Source: Marinomonas sp. SBI8L | GTDB lineage: Bacteria > Pseudomonadota > Gammaproteobacteria > Pseudomonadales > Marinomonadaceae | Reading direction: 5' to 3' | Assembly: GCF_001624705.1 (NCBI RefSeq) | Contig: NZ_JSEO01000011.1 | Location: 1-64,000 of the forward strand | DNA: 64,000 nt | Shown: one piece after another, positions 47,493 to 57,213 of the stretch | How the letters are laid out: every line of letters begins with the position of its first letter | How positions within the stretch are numbered: position 1 is the stretch's first letter | The notes under the pieces: model-generated | What the model saw: only the letters and a program-made list of their open reading frames with translations | Told to the model about the DNA's origin: nothing | Database searches by the model: none | Made by a program: the position numbers and the translations under genes

Positions 47493-48242
47493 TCAATGCA
47501 TGTATTGTCCGCCATTGATTGATAAGGTTTCACCTGTGATAAAACCACTATCCTTGCTTGCTAAATAAGCAACGGCTGCCGCAACTTCTTTTGGCTCAGC
47601 CAAACGGTTAACTGGAATTTGAGCGGTAATAGATTCGATTACACTGGTTTTTAATTCTTCAACCATAGGGGTTTTTGTATAACCCGGGGCTACAGCATTT
47701 ACTGTAACGCCTTTACGAGCACCTTCCATTGCAAGTGCTTTAGTAAAACCTATCATGCCTGCTTTTGCAGCTGCATAATTAGTTTGACCAAACTGACCTT
47801 TTAATCCATTTATTGAAGAGATATTAATGATTCTGCCATAACCCTTTTCACACATAACATTAAAAACTGGCTGACTAACATTAAATAAACTATTTAAATT
47901 GGTATCAATAACATCACGCCATTGTTTATAGTCCATTTTTTTAAACTGAGTATCACGTGTAATACCTGCGTTATTGACTAATACATCAAAACGTCCTAGC
48001 TCTTTGTAAAGTTTTTCTAACTCAACTGAACATTCTTCATTATCAGTTACATCCATAAAGGCGAACTTTACACTCTCCTTATCAATGTCATAATCGCTCA
48101 ACCACTGAGATAAAACGTCAGCAGGTTTTTGACGACATATAGCGACTACCTGATAGCCTTCTTCGATTAACTTCTTACATATAATGCTGCCTATTCCGCC
48201 AATAGCGCCAGTTACTAGAGCGATAGGTGTAAAGTTATTCAT
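47493..48242 (-). CDS. phaB: Acetoacetyl-CoA reductase PhaB
   Basis: 249 residues, SDR family. It reduces acetoacetyl-CoA to (R)-3-hydroxybutyryl-CoA for PHA. The NADP motif TGAIGGIGS is at residue 12-20, the SDR structural motif NNAGITRD follows, and the catalytic Ser/Tyr/Lys lie in ISSINGLKGQ and NYAAAKAG. First in the leftward pha cluster. A FabG-type identity is possible by fold alone, but the adjoining PhaC and phasin genes favour PhaB. Confidence 0.93.
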   Translation of the reverse strand: MNNFTPIALVTGAIGGIGSIICKKLIEEGYQVVAICRQKPADVLSQWLSDYDIDKESVKFAFMDVTDNEECSVELEKLYKELGRFDVLVNNAGITRDTQFKKMDYKQWRDVIDTNLNSLFNVSQPVFNVMCEKGYGRIINISSINGLKGQFGQTNYAAAKAGMIGFTKALAMEGARKGVTVNAVAPGYTKTPMVEELKTSVIESITAQIPVNRLAEPKEVAAAVAYLASKDSGFITGETLSINGGQYMH

Positions 48243-48518
48243 AATTCCATCCTTTGACTAGTTGTCAGACTAAGTTTTTTGGGTAATAAATCGTCTACAT
48301 AATTTATACGGATAAAATATTTCAATTTATTGACATCTTTAGTCAGGCAATTTATAAGCCATTTTAAAATCATTGAGTAATATTTTATTTATATAGTGAT
48401 TATTTTAGTGATAAATTCTGTAACAAAAACATGAGCTTATATTAGAATTAATCTTATTTAATTTATTCTTAAAAATTTAAACTCATTAAATTTCATTACT
48501 TTTAATAAGAGAAATAAA
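48243..48518. other. Intergenic region upstream of phaB, no gene seen
   Basis: Very AT-rich. It should contain the phaB promoter, but I cannot single out reliable boxes, and no open frame with a ribosome site stands out. Confidence 0.3.
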
Positions 48519-48559
48519 TACATTTAAACGCACATTTTTTGTGCGTTGGAATAAATGTA
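48519..48559. other. Bulged long hairpin with AACGCAC/GTGCGTT core
   Basis: TACATTTA-AACGCACA, a 5-base loop, then TGTGCGTT and, after a 4-base GGAA bulge, TAAATGTA. It stands in the middle of a 775-bp gene-free gap (48243-49017). A second hairpin with the same AACGCAC/GTGCGTT core is at 49575-49599, on the other side of the copper-chaperone gene. From 48560 to 49017 I see no gene, only presumed promoter. Confidence 0.55.
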
Positions 48560-49017
48560 ACTCAATGTATTTATTGTGAATTAGTATTCACGATTAGTTA
48601 TTTTTATTTTTCCAATTTATTAAAAAATAATGGTTTGGATTATATTTAATTAATATGACAAGTTGCTTTTTATTATATAAAAGTCATGGTCTATCAGATT
48701 TGATACAAATGATGATACTAGTGAAATAGAACAAAAAATTACTACTTTGTTTATTTATTACTTAGGTATTAAGTATTTAAATGAGTTTGTATTTTTTATC
48801 TAAATAGGTATTTCTCATTAGAGTCCAATGAGTTAGAGGAAAGCAGACGATAAAACCAACTGGCTTTTGTTGTAAGCAAGGTAATCTTTATCAAAAAGTT
48901 GTGAATCTGATTCAAATAAACACAAGCCTCTTTGGCAAACTAAGTTATGATAGGCGCAGCTAGTTCCTTACAGGGTTTAACAAATTTTGATTTTAATATT
49001 TAGAGGAATAAAACAAG

Positions 49018-49515
49018 ATGTTTAAGCAAATGCTTACCTTTGTAACTGTATTAACCTGTACCATTTTAACTTTTAATGCTGTAGCCGCTGGTCACATGGG
49101 TGTGATGGTTATGGACGCGCAAGCGAGAGCTATGCCTCCTGGCTCAAAAAATAGTGCAGCTTACTTTACCTTGATGAATCATAAGCAAGAGGCAATTAGC
49201 CTAGTGAGTGCTAAAAGTGATGTATCTAAGGTAACTGAGTTCCATAATCATTTGATGATTGATGGTGCTATGAGTATGCGTAAAGTACCTAGCGTAGAGA
49301 TAGCAGCAGGCGAGAGCTTATCTTTCAAGCCAGGTAGTTATCATGTCATGCTAATTGGCTTAACTCAAAACTTGAAACCGGGTGAACAAGTAACCATTCA
49401 GCTGAATCTTGCTAATGGTGAAAGCATGATGGTTAAAGCGGATATTGTTATGCCTGCAGATATTAAAGAAGCGGCAACATCTGACAAGCACGCTAACCAT
49501 TCTATGAACCATTAA
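49018..49515 (+). CDS. PCuAC-type periplasmic copper chaperone
   Basis: 165 residues. Signal peptide (cut near AVAA-G, residue 24). The PCuAC copper motif is exact: His76, X10, Met87, X21, His109, X, Met111. A C-terminal tail with HANHSMNH adds another His/Met cluster, as in other copper proteins. PCuAC proteins bring Cu(I) to the CuA site of cytochrome oxidase. GAGGAA precedes the ATG. No Sco or cytochrome oxidase genes are adjacent. Monocistronic with its own terminator. Confidence 0.92.
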   Translation: MFKQMLTFVTVLTCTILTFNAVAAGHMGVMVMDAQARAMPPGSKNSAAYFTLMNHKQEAISLVSAKSDVSKVTEFHNHLMIDGAMSMRKVPSVEIAAGESLSFKPGSYHVMLIGLTQNLKPGEQVTIQLNLANGESMMVKADIVMPADIKEAATSDKHANHSMNH

Positions 49516-49543
49516 CCTAGACTCGGTATGTGCTTGTATGAGA

Positions 49544-49571
49544 AGCCCTGATATTGCATCAGGGCTTTTTT
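49544..49571 (+). terminator. Intrinsic terminator of the copper chaperone gene
   Basis: AGCCCTGAT / ATCAGGGCT with a 5-base loop and a T6 run. Confidence 0.93.
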
Positions 49572-49574
49572 ATG

Positions 49575-49603
49575 TTAACGCACTTTTTAAGTGCGTTAAT
49601 TTT
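49575..49603. terminator. Second hairpin, TTAACGCACTT palindrome
   Basis: TTAACGCACTT and its exact complement around a 3-base loop, then TTTT, directly after the first terminator. It could back up the first terminator. The core is shared with the hairpin at 48519-48559. Confidence 0.65.
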
Positions 49604-49789
49604 GAGGCTTTAAGCCCTTATTAGACTATTTTTTGGCTAGATATCCCTTATTGCAGAGTAAACGCGTATGATGGGCTTTATATACATTAGCCATTGAAAA
49701 GAGGCTGAAATAAGCGAACTTTTCAATTTATACCGGCTAAACAGCTTAAATACTCCTTCCTAGAAATCGTTAGAAAGTAGATAGTTTCC

Positions 49790-50398
49790 ATGACAGATAA
49801 GAATCGACACTTTATTTTTGGCTATGGCAGTTTGATCAATGCTATCAGTCGAGCAAAAACAGGTGAAACAGGGCAAGTGTGGCCTGTGAGAATTGCGGGT
49901 TACCAAAGAAATTGGTCGGTTATGTCAACCGAGTATGGTATGAGCTCTGTGGCAGTGATTCCTGTGAAAGACGCCTATTGTAATGGTGTTCTGATTGAAA
50001 TTGATGAGTCAGAAATCCCTTCTTTTGATGAAAGAGAAAGGGGTTATGAACGCTCTCAAGTGAGTTTAGAGCAACTGACTGCATATCAAGGGCAAAGTTT
50101 ACCAGAAGGGACTATCTGGATTTATCATAGTCATGAAATCGCTCAACCGACTCAAGATTGCCCCATTGCTTTGAGTTATGTTGATGTGATTTTGTCTGGC
50201 TGCTTGTCCTTAGGTGAAAGCTTTGTGCAAGATTTCTTATCTCTCACAAAAGGTTGGCACCACCCTTTGATAAACGATAGACAAGCCCCACGCTATCCTA
50301 GAGTTCAACCAGAATTGAATACCAATGACTTTATATCGCTATTAGAGTCTGTTACTAAAAAATCTAAACAAGAGTTATCTGTATCTTATGAGTCTTAA
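49790..50398 (+). CDS. Gamma-glutamylcyclotransferase-like protein
   Basis: 202 residues with the GGCT fold: YGSL near residue 12-15, which binds the gamma-glutamyl group, and the catalytic-type glutamate in FDERERGYER (about residue 80). Family members release 5-oxoproline from gamma-glutamyl amino acids or peptides. The C-terminal 40 residues look extra to the fold. It overlaps rsmC by 11 bases, so translation may be coupled. ATG follows a weak AGAAAGTAG. Confidence 0.8.
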   Translation: MTDKNRHFIFGYGSLINAISRAKTGETGQVWPVRIAGYQRNWSVMSTEYGMSSVAVIPVKDAYCNGVLIEIDESEIPSFDERERGYERSQVSLEQLTAYQGQSLPEGTIWIYHSHEIAQPTQDCPIALSYVDVILSGCLSLGESFVQDFLSLTKGWHHPLINDRQAPRYPRVQPELNTNDFISLLESVTKKSKQELSVSYES

Positions 50399-51446
50399 TT
50401 CAACCAGTTTATTGCTTGAGCGTTCTGCTTCGCAATTTACAGGCAAGGTGTTATTTGCCAATCCGGAAGACAGCTTCCCACTTACTCTCCTCGATCAAGC
50501 TGACTGCTTTGCTTGGTGCCAATCTAAGACAGTGTTTAATCAACTGTCTCGTGCTGGTATGGATGAGAGCAAAATGGCTTTTGCAGCCACTTGGGAGCAT
50601 AACACTGCCGATTTTGACCATATCATTATTTATCAACCGAAAGCGAAAGAGCTTTTAGACTACCTGCTTGCGGTTTGTTTACCTCTATTAAAAATGGGTG
50701 GACAGGTTTGGTTAGTTGGAGACAACAAAAGTGGTGTTAAGTCGGCTTATAAGAAGCTAAATACCGGTCTAGAAAATGTGGGCAAGGTAGAAGGTGCGAA
50801 ACACTGCCTATTATATGTGGGGGATAAACAAGCAGAGTCCCCTGCTTTTAACTATGAGAGCTGGGTGAAAACTTGGACTCAAGAGGTTGCGGGTAAAAGC
50901 ATCATTCTAAAGAGTCTTCCTGGTGTTTTTGGCCACGGTAAGTTGGATCTAGGTACTAAACTCTTTTTAGAGCAGCTTGATCAACACCGATTTATGAGCC
51001 AAGTGAGCGATGCTCGCATGCTAGATTTTGGCTGTGGCGACGGTATCATTTCTATTTGGTTAGCCATGCATACTAATGCCCGCATTACGGCATTGGATGA
51101 TAGCGCTTTGGCGATTGAAGCAACTAAAATGAGTTGTGAAGCCAATGGTGTGTTAGAGAAAATAACCTTCTTAGGTTCTAATGGGCTGACTGAAGTGAAG
51201 GGCAGATTTAACTACATCTTCTCTAATCCTCCTTTTCATAAGGGGACTGATACTGACTATTCGATTGCTGAGAATTTCATTATGAATGCGAAGCAGCATT
51301 TAACTTTAAATGGTGAGCTGTTTATTGTCGCCAATGATTTCTTGCGTTATCCATCTATCATAGATGCGGCTTTAGGTACGCATACACGCCTTAATCGTGC
51401 ACAAGGTTTTGCTATCTACCACGCACGACAGAAGAAGCCTAAATAG
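50388..51446 (+). CDS. rsmC: 16S rRNA (guanine-1207-N2)-methyltransferase RsmC
   Basis: 352 residues, two-domain methyltransferase: an N-terminal non-catalytic copy and a C-terminal SAM domain with DFGCGDGIISIWLA and the catalytic NPPF (FSNPPFHKG). It methylates G1207 of 16S rRNA in the 30S subunit. E. coli RsmC is 343 residues. It begins inside the end of the upstream gamma-glutamylcyclotransferase-like gene. The rest of the length and the NPPF motif match RsmC more closely than RlmG. Confidence 0.92.
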   Translation: MSLNSTSLLLERSASQFTGKVLFANPEDSFPLTLLDQADCFAWCQSKTVFNQLSRAGMDESKMAFAATWEHNTADFDHIIIYQPKAKELLDYLLAVCLPLLKMGGQVWLVGDNKSGVKSAYKKLNTGLENVGKVEGAKHCLLYVGDKQAESPAFNYESWVKTWTQEVAGKSIILKSLPGVFGHGKLDLGTKLFLEQLDQHRFMSQVSDARMLDFGCGDGIISIWLAMHTNARITALDDSALAIEATKMSCEANGVLEKITFLGSNGLTEVKGRFNYIFSNPPFHKGTDTDYSIAENFIMNAKQHLTLNGELFIVANDFLRYPSIIDAALGTHTRLNRAQGFAIYHARQKKPK

Positions 51447-51466
51447 AGTATTAGGCGTTCAAGGTA

Positions 51467-51503
51467 TAAAAAAAACGGCTCGTTTTAAACAAGCCGCTTT
51501 TTT
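51467..51503. terminator. Bidirectional intrinsic terminator
   Basis: An A-run, the stem CGGCT...AGCCG with inner GTTT/AAAC pairing, then a T-run. It lies between the convergent rsmC and dppF. Confidence 0.88.
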
Positions 51504-51534
51504 ATTGTCTGCACTTTTTCAAACTAAGCTGGTA

Positions 51535-52539
51535 TTAAACAAACTCTGCTAAACGACCTTCTTCAACTGCATGACAGGCAATCATTTGGTTTTCTGCTGC
51601 TTTTAAAACAGGTGCTTCTTGATTGCACTTGTCATTAGCATGCATACAACGACCATGAAAAGCACAACCCGCAGGTGGATTCAGTGGCGATGGCAGCTCC
51701 CCTTCAAGCTTGATACGAGTACGGCGTTTATCAGCATTGAGTTGAGGTGTACTAGACAATAGTGCTTGAGTATAAGGATGTTTAGGCGATCTAAAGATAT
51801 CCTCTTTTTTACCTTGCTCAACGACCTTACCTAGATACATGACAATGACATCATCAGCGATATGCTCAACAACCGATAAGTCATGAGAAACAAACACATA
51901 GCTCAAACCAAACTCTTGCTGTAAGTCCATCATCAGGTTGAGTACCTGAGCTTGTACTGATACATCAAGGGCTGACACAGGCTCGTCAGCGACGATAATG
52001 TTAGGGTCTAGCATCAGGCCTCTAGCAATCGCAATACGTTGACGCTGACCACCAGAGAACATATGAGGGTATCTATCATAGTGTTCTTGCTTAAGGCCTA
52101 CTTTCGCCATCATGCTCAAGGCTTTAGCTTTACGTTCTGCTTTACCCATATTGCTATTGATAACGAGAGGTTCTTCTAGAATCGCACCAATTTTTTTACG
52201 AGGGTTAAGTGAGCCGTAAGGGTTTTGGAATATGATCTGAATTTTCTGACGCAGCTTTTCTTGCTCAGATTTATTCAAATTAAGTAGATCCGCTCCTTCA
52301 AAGTCGATTTCGCCTGCTGTAGGTGTTTCTATCATGGTAAGCATGCGACCTAGGGTCGATTTACCACAACCTGATTCACCTACTACGGCAAGCGTACGTC
52401 CTTTCTCCAAAGTAAAGCTAACGCCATCTACCGCTTTCACGACAGCATCGTCTTTAAACAGTCCTTGTTTAACTTGGTAATGCTGTTTTAGTTCGCTGGC
52501 TTTAAGGATGACCTCAGCCGATGTATTTAACTGGCTCAT
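51535..52539 (-). CDS. dppF: Dipeptide ABC transporter ATP-binding protein DppF
   Basis: 334 residues. Walker [10 protein letters not shown], signature [14 protein letters not shown] and Walker [13 protein letters not shown] are intact, and the C-terminal CXC-type extension ([17 protein letters not shown]) is the oligopeptide-permease iron-sulfur motif. Starts with the last four bases of dppD (ATGA overlap), so they are translated together. Last gene of the leftward dppABCDF operon. It may pair with DppD in a heterodimeric ATPase. Confidence 0.95.
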   Translation of the reverse strand: MSQLNTSAEVILKASELKQHYQVKQGLFKDDAVVKAVDGVSFTLEKGRTLAVVGESGCGKSTLGRMLTMIETPTAGEIDFEGADLLNLNKSEQEKLRQKIQIIFQNPYGSLNPRKKIGAILEEPLVINSNMGKAERKAKALSMMAKVGLKQEHYDRYPHMFSGGQRQRIAIARGLMLDPNIIVADEPVSALDVSVQAQVLNLMMDLQQEFGLSYVFVSHDLSVVEHIADDVIVMYLGKVVEQGKKEDIFRSPKHPYTQALLSSTPQLNADKRRTRIKLEGELPSPLNPPAGCAFHGRCMHANDKCNQEAPVLKAAENQMIACHAVEEGRLAEFV

Positions 52540-53507
52540 AGACTTGGTCTCCCTTCATTGTTTAGAGGTGTGTGACATTTAACTTGGCGATCAAGTTCAC
52601 CTTGTGTTGCCGGCTCAATTTCACGACATTCTGCGCTTGCATAAGGACAACGTGGGCTCAAAAGACAGCCTTTAGGTCTGTCATATTGGCCAGGCACCAC
52701 ACCTGGAAGGGCTTCTAATCGTGAAGCACCACTGGATGATTCAGGTAATGACTTCAAAAGTGCTTGAGTGTAAGGGTGCTTAGGACTTTTAAAGACTTCG
52801 CTAGCAGGGCCTGATTCAACAATTTGACCAGCGTACATAACAATGACTTTATGAGCGACTTCAGCAACGAGGGCAAGGTCGTGGGTAATCAAAACCAGAC
52901 CCATTTTCTTTTTGCGCTGCAGGTCAATCAAGAGGTCAATAATTTGTGCCTGAATGGTAACATCCAAGGCTGTGGTCGGTTCATCAGCAATCAAAAGTTT
53001 AGGATTACAGGCAATCGCCATAGCAATCATAATACGTTGGCTCATACCGCCAGACAGTTGATGCGGATAAGCGCTTAAACGTGTCTCAGGGGCAGGAATA
53101 CCTACTTGAGTAAGTAGCTCTATAGTACGCGCTTTGAGCTCTTTTTTGCTGCCACCCTGATGGGTTTTTAACGCTTCCATTATTTGATAACCCACATTAA
53201 AACAAGGGTTTAAGCTTGTCATAGGGTCTTGGAATATCATGGCAATATCAGAACCAGTGAGCTGACGTCTCTGCTTCTCAGGCATACTAAGTAGATCTTG
53301 CTGCTGAAAGCTCAGCTCTTTCGCTTCCACCTTACCAGGGAAGTCAATCAAGCCCATGATAGATAAGGAGCTAACACTTTTACCTGAGCCAGACTCACCT
53401 ACTATACCTAATACTTCGCCTTCTTCTACTTTGTAACTAATATTGTCTACCGCTTTGAATTTACCAAAGGTGACGGAAAGGTTTTCGAGTTGTAACAGTG
53501 ACATCAC
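52536..53507 (-). CDS. dppD: Dipeptide ABC transporter ATP-binding protein DppD
   Basis: 323 residues. Walker [10 protein letters not shown], signature [14 protein letters not shown] and Walker [13 protein letters not shown] are present. The C-terminal oligopeptide-type tail has [15 protein letters not shown]. It starts 6 bases after the dppC stop and overlaps dppF by four. The ATG ATG pair at 53507 is preceded by a GGAGG-like site. It forms the second ATPase of the peptide importer. Confidence 0.95.
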   Translation of the reverse strand: MMSLLQLENLSVTFGKFKAVDNISYKVEEGEVLGIVGESGSGKSVSSLSIMGLIDFPGKVEAKELSFQQQDLLSMPEKQRRQLTGSDIAMIFQDPMTSLNPCFNVGYQIMEALKTHQGGSKKELKARTIELLTQVGIPAPETRLSAYPHQLSGGMSQRIMIAMAIACNPKLLIADEPTTALDVTIQAQIIDLLIDLQRKKKMGLVLITHDLALVAEVAHKVIVMYAGQIVESGPASEVFKSPKHPYTQALLKSLPESSSGASRLEALPGVVPGQYDRPKGCLLSPRCPYASAECREIEPATQGELDRQVKCHTPLNNEGRPSL

Positions 53508-53513
53508 AACCTC

Positions 53514-54449
53514 CTACTGTTTCAACTTAGGGTCAAGAGCGTCGCGTAAACCATCGCCCATGAGGTTAAAGGCTAATACTGTGATAAGTATCATAAGACC
53601 TGGGAAGGTAACGACCCACCATGCACGTTGTACGAACTGCAAAGCATCCGCCAACATACTGCCCCATTCAGGAATAGGAGGCTGTGCACCTAAACCTAGA
53701 AAGCCTAGGGCTGCCATATCTAGAATGGCACTGGAGAAACCAAGGGTTGCCTGTACGATTAAGGGCGCTAAACAGTTAGGTAAAACGCATACAAACATAA
53801 GGCGAAGCGGGCTTGCACCTAATACGCGTGAAGAGGTGACATAGTCTTTACTCATCTCTGCTAAGGTTGCGGCACGCGTTAACCTGACATAATGAGGTAA
53901 AGATACCACCGAGATAGCTAGTGCAGCATTGACTATGCTTGGTCCTAAAATCGCAACGATAGCGATTGCTAAAAGTAAGCTAGGCATCGCTAACATAATG
54001 TCAACAATACGCATAATGGCAGTATCAACAATGCCACGGTTATAACCGGCGATTAAGCCAAGAAAGATGCCGACAACCAAAGACGCTGATACTGCAACTA
54101 GTCCGACAGAAAGTGACAATCTGGCACCATGCATAAGGCGCGATAAAATATCACGACCAACGTCATCAGTACCTAAGATATATTGCCAGTTTCCACCTTC
54201 TAGCCATGCGGGAGGCAGTAGCAACGCCGAGCGGTTTTGTATGGATGGCGTGTGGGGCGCGATCCAATCGGCAAAAAGGGCGATAAAACAGATAAAAACA
54301 ATAAAGATAAAACCAGCGAGTGCGCCTTTGTTTGCACTGAAATAATGCCAAAACTCTTGAAATGGCGTCATAGGTACGGGGGCATTATCGTAAGCTGCAT
54401 CTTGTTCTTTTGTGCTTGCACTGTCAGATGTTTGTGTTTGATTCATCAT
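53514..54449 (-). CDS. dppC: Dipeptide ABC transporter permease DppC
   Basis: 311 residues with about six membrane helices, a short N-terminal cytosolic extension and the permease EAA loop (ASSRVLGASPLRLMF). N-terminal polar residues end near PMTPFQEFWHYF. It is between dppB (39-base gap) and dppD (6-base gap). Length and family match DppC of E. coli (300). Its N-terminal tail is about 30 residues long. Confidence 0.95.
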   Translation of the reverse strand: MMNQTQTSDSASTKEQDAAYDNAPVPMTPFQEFWHYFSANKGALAGFIFIVFICFIALFADWIAPHTPSIQNRSALLLPPAWLEGGNWQYILGTDDVGRDILSRLMHGARLSLSVGLVAVSASLVVGIFLGLIAGYNRGIVDTAIMRIVDIMLAMPSLLLAIAIVAILGPSIVNAALAISVVSLPHYVRLTRAATLAEMSKDYVTSSRVLGASPLRLMFVCVLPNCLAPLIVQATLGFSSAILDMAALGFLGLGAQPPIPEWGSMLADALQFVQRAWWVVTFPGLMILITVLAFNLMGDGLRDALDPKLKQ

Positions 54450-54488
54450 TTATTCCTAGTGACTTTTCCTAATTGCATTGATACGTAA

Positions 54489-55499
54489 TTAATTACTGTG
54501 TCGAATGCGCGGGTTAATGATGCCGTAGGTCAGGTCGACTAACAGATTGACTATGATAATGATGGTGGCAACGATCAGTATGCCTCCTTGAACAACGGGA
54601 TAATCACGACGTCCAATAGATTCAATTAACCATTTACCGATACCGGGCCAAGCAAAAACGGTTTCCGTTAAAATCGCGCCACTTAACAGTATGCCGACTT
54701 GGAGACCGATAACGGTTATCACAGGAATAAGCGCATTACGTAGCGCGTGAATGACGATGACGCGCCAAGGTGCTATGCCTTTAGAGCGAGCAGTACGTAT
54801 ATAGTCTTCGCTCAGAACTTCTAGCATAGAAGAGCGCGTCATACGGGCGATTACCGCCATAGGGATGGTGCCGAGTACAATACTAGGTAATATTAGATGA
54901 GAAACGGCTGAGCTGAATGCGCCTTCTTCATCAGACAATAGAGAGTCAATCAACATAAAGCCAGTGACATCTTCTATCCAGAAAACGACGTCTATGCGCC
55001 CCGATACTGGGGTCCAGCCCAGATTAACTGAGAACACCAGCATAAGAAGCAATGCCCACCAAAAAATTGGCATGGAATACCCAGTAAGTGAGAAGGTCAT
55101 CACCGAGTGATCAAATAAGGTGCCTCGCCTTACAGCCGCAATAATTCCTGCTGGCAAACCGACTAGGATAGCAAAAATAGCGGCACAAAAAGCCAGCTCG
55201 ACCGTGGCTGGAAATAGGGTTAAAAATTCACTTAAGACTGGCTCGCGTGTAACAAGTGAATTGCCCAAATCACCTTGAAAAATCCCTTTTACATATTGGA
55301 AGTATTGAATGTAGAGCGGCTGATCTAAGCCAAGTTCTGCACTCAATTTGGCGTGTCTCTCCGCTGAAACGCCACGCTCACCAGCCATAACCTCGATAGG
55401 GTCACCTGGAATAAGTCGAATAAGGGTAAAAGTCAGTAATGTGATACCAATAAATGTTGGTATTACTAAGCTGAGTCGTTTGAAAATAAACTGAAACAT
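54489..55499 (-). CDS. dppB: Dipeptide ABC transporter permease DppB
   Basis: 336 residues with six hydrophobic segments. N-terminal LSLVIPTFIGITLLTFTLIRLIPGDP is the family start; the EAA loop is YIRTARSKGIAPWRVI. It forms a heterodimeric pore with DppC. The gap from dppA (115 bases) contains a strong terminator (55564-55603) that likely lowers its expression relative to dppA. Length matches E. coli DppB (339). Confidence 0.95.
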   Translation of the reverse strand: MFQFIFKRLSLVIPTFIGITLLTFTLIRLIPGDPIEVMAGERGVSAERHAKLSAELGLDQPLYIQYFQYVKGIFQGDLGNSLVTREPVLSEFLTLFPATVELAFCAAIFAILVGLPAGIIAAVRRGTLFDHSVMTFSLTGYSMPIFWWALLLMLVFSVNLGWTPVSGRIDVVFWIEDVTGFMLIDSLLSDEEGAFSSAVSHLILPSIVLGTIPMAVIARMTRSSMLEVLSEDYIRTARSKGIAPWRVIVIHALRNALIPVITVIGLQVGILLSGAILTETVFAWPGIGKWLIESIGRRDYPVVQGGILIVATIIIIVNLLVDLTYGIINPRIRHSN

Positions 55500-55563
55500 A
55501 GTGAATCTCTAGATGGTGAGTTTCTTTGTAAGAAACTGATCTCTAAGAAAAAGGAGGGATAAG

Positions 55564-55603
55564 AAAAAAACTGGAGAACCAAGCCCCACGCTTGATTCCC
55601 CAG
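55564..55603 (-). terminator. Terminator between dppA and dppB
   Basis: A 14-bp stem, loop of five bases, and a T7 run read leftward. The two mismatches on the + strand become G-U pairs in the leftward RNA, so the structure is complete only in the dpp message. Probable partial terminator. Confidence 0.9.
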
Positions 55604-55614
55604 AATTCTTGCTA

Positions 55615-57213
55615 CTACTTCTCTAAACTAACGTTATAGAAGTGGTGACCGCCAAGTGGGTCAATCTTGTAGCCTTTAACTTCTTTACGAATTGGCTCGT
55701 ACACAACAGAGTGTGCCACTGTGATCCAAGGCGCTTCTTGCTTGAAGATTTGCTGTGCTTCTTCATAGTAAGTTGTACGTTGTGCTTGGTTAGAGGTTTC
55801 CTTAGCTTTGATCAATAGATTGTCAAAGTCAGTGTTACACCACTGTGCACGGTTAGAACCGCCTACGCCATCACAACCAAGTAGTACGTATAGGAAGTTG
55901 TCTGGGTCACCATTATCACCAGTCCAACCTAGTAGTACGGTATCATGCTCACCCTTCTTAGAACGGTTTAGATACTCACCCCACTCATAGGAAACAATTT
56001 CAGCTTTAACGCCAACTTTAGCCCAGTCTTCCTGCATAACTTCCGCCATACGACGCGCATTTGGGTTGTAAGGACGTTGAACAGGCATTGCCCAAATATT
56101 GGTATCGAAGCCATTTTCATAACCCGCTTCTTTCAACAACTGCTTAGCTTTCACTGGGTCATAGTTGTAATCAATAACTTTATTGTTATATGACCACATT
56201 GTTGGTGGCAGTGGGTTTTTAGCAATTTTACCAGAACCTTGGAAAACGGTATCGATAATGGCTTGCTTGTTGGTTGCGTAGTTCAAGGCTTGACGCACTT
56301 TCGGGTTAGTGAAAGGTTCTTTTTGCGTATTGAAACCTAGGTAACCTACGTTCAGACCTTCTTGGCTCATCAAGTTGATGCTTGGGTCATTTTTCATTTG
56401 ATCCAAATCAGCAGGATTTGGATAAGGCATAGCATGACATTCGCCCGCTTTCAGTTTAGCGTAACGAACAGAAGCATCTGGTGTGATAGCAAACACTAGA
56501 CGATCAATTTTTGCTTTACCTTTCCAGTAATCTTTAAAGGCTGTGTAACGAATCAAAGAGTCTTTTTGATACTGAACTTTTTGGAAAGGGCCTGTTGCTA
56601 CTGGGTCAATATCTAGTTTTTCAGGCGTACCTTTTTTCATCAAGTAATCTGCTTGTTCAGCAGAGAAGATAGATGCAAAGTCCATTGCTAGGTTAGCTAG
56701 GAAAGGTGCTTCTGGCTGGTTAAGCTCAAATTTCACTGTGTAATCATCAACACGTACTATGTCTTTGATCAAACTATCCATACCCATACCTGTGAAGTAC
56801 TCATAAGAGCCGCCAGATACTTTATGGTAAGGGTGGTTTGTGTCCCACTGACGAGCGAATGAGAAGATTACATCATCTGCATTAAAGTCACGGGTTGGTT
56901 TGAAAGATTTTGAAGAATGGAACTTCACACCTTTACGTAGGTGGAAGGTATAGGTTTTACCGTCGTTAGAAACTTCATAGCTTTCAGCAAGACCAGGTTC
57001 TGTTTGAGTCGTACCTAGTTTAAATTCTAGTAAGCGGTTGAACATGCTTTTTGATGACGCATCAAAAGTTGTTCCCGCTGTGTAAAACGCTGGGTTGAAA
57101 CCTTCTGGGCTACCTTCAGAGCAATATACGAAGGTAGATGCTGCACTTGCTGATGTTGAAATTGCGGAGGAGGCTAAAATAGCCAGCGACAATGCTGTTA
57201 ACCCTTTTTTCAT
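55615..57213 (-). CDS. dppA: Periplasmic dipeptide-binding protein DppA
   Basis: 532 residues of the SBP_bac_5 family. Signal peptide (about 1-25, ending SASAA). The mature start FVYCSEGSPEGFNP and segments GTPEKLDIDPVATGPF, ITPDASVRYAKL and MPVQRPYNPNARRMAE are very close to E. coli DppA (535 residues), so I name it DppA rather than another oligopeptide-binding protein. GGAGATAG precedes the ATG. It is first in the dppABCDF operon, with higher expected output than the permeases. E. coli DppA also binds haem; here that is only possible. Confidence 0.95.
   Translation of the reverse strand: MKKGLTALSLAILASSAISTSASAASTFVYCSEGSPEGFNPAFYTAGTTFDASSKSMFNRLLEFKLGTTQTEPGLAESYEVSNDGKTYTFHLRKGVKFHSSKSFKPTRDFNADDVIFSFARQWDTNHPYHKVSGGSYEYFTGMGMDSLIKDIVRVDDYTVKFELNQPEAPFLANLAMDFASIFSAEQADYLMKKGTPEKLDIDPVATGPFQKVQYQKDSLIRYTAFKDYWKGKAKIDRLVFAITPDASVRYAKLKAGECHAMPYPNPADLDQMKNDPSINLMSQEGLNVGYLGFNTQKEPFTNPKVRQALNYATNKQAIIDTVFQGSGKIAKNPLPPTMWSYNNKVIDYNYDPVKAKQLLKEAGYENGFDTNIWAMPVQRPYNPNARRMAEVMQEDWAKVGVKAEIVSYEWGEYLNRSKKGEHDTVLLGWTGDNGDPDNFLYVLLGCDGVGGSNRAQWCNTDFDNLLIKAKETSNQAQRTTYYEEAQQIFKQEAPWITVAHSVVYEPIRKEVKGYKIDPLGGHHFYNVSLEK

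Noticed and set aside
54237-54488. Rightward ORFs in dppC/dppB region
   Set aside because: Antisense to strong dpp coding sequence; no ribosome site or conserved content.
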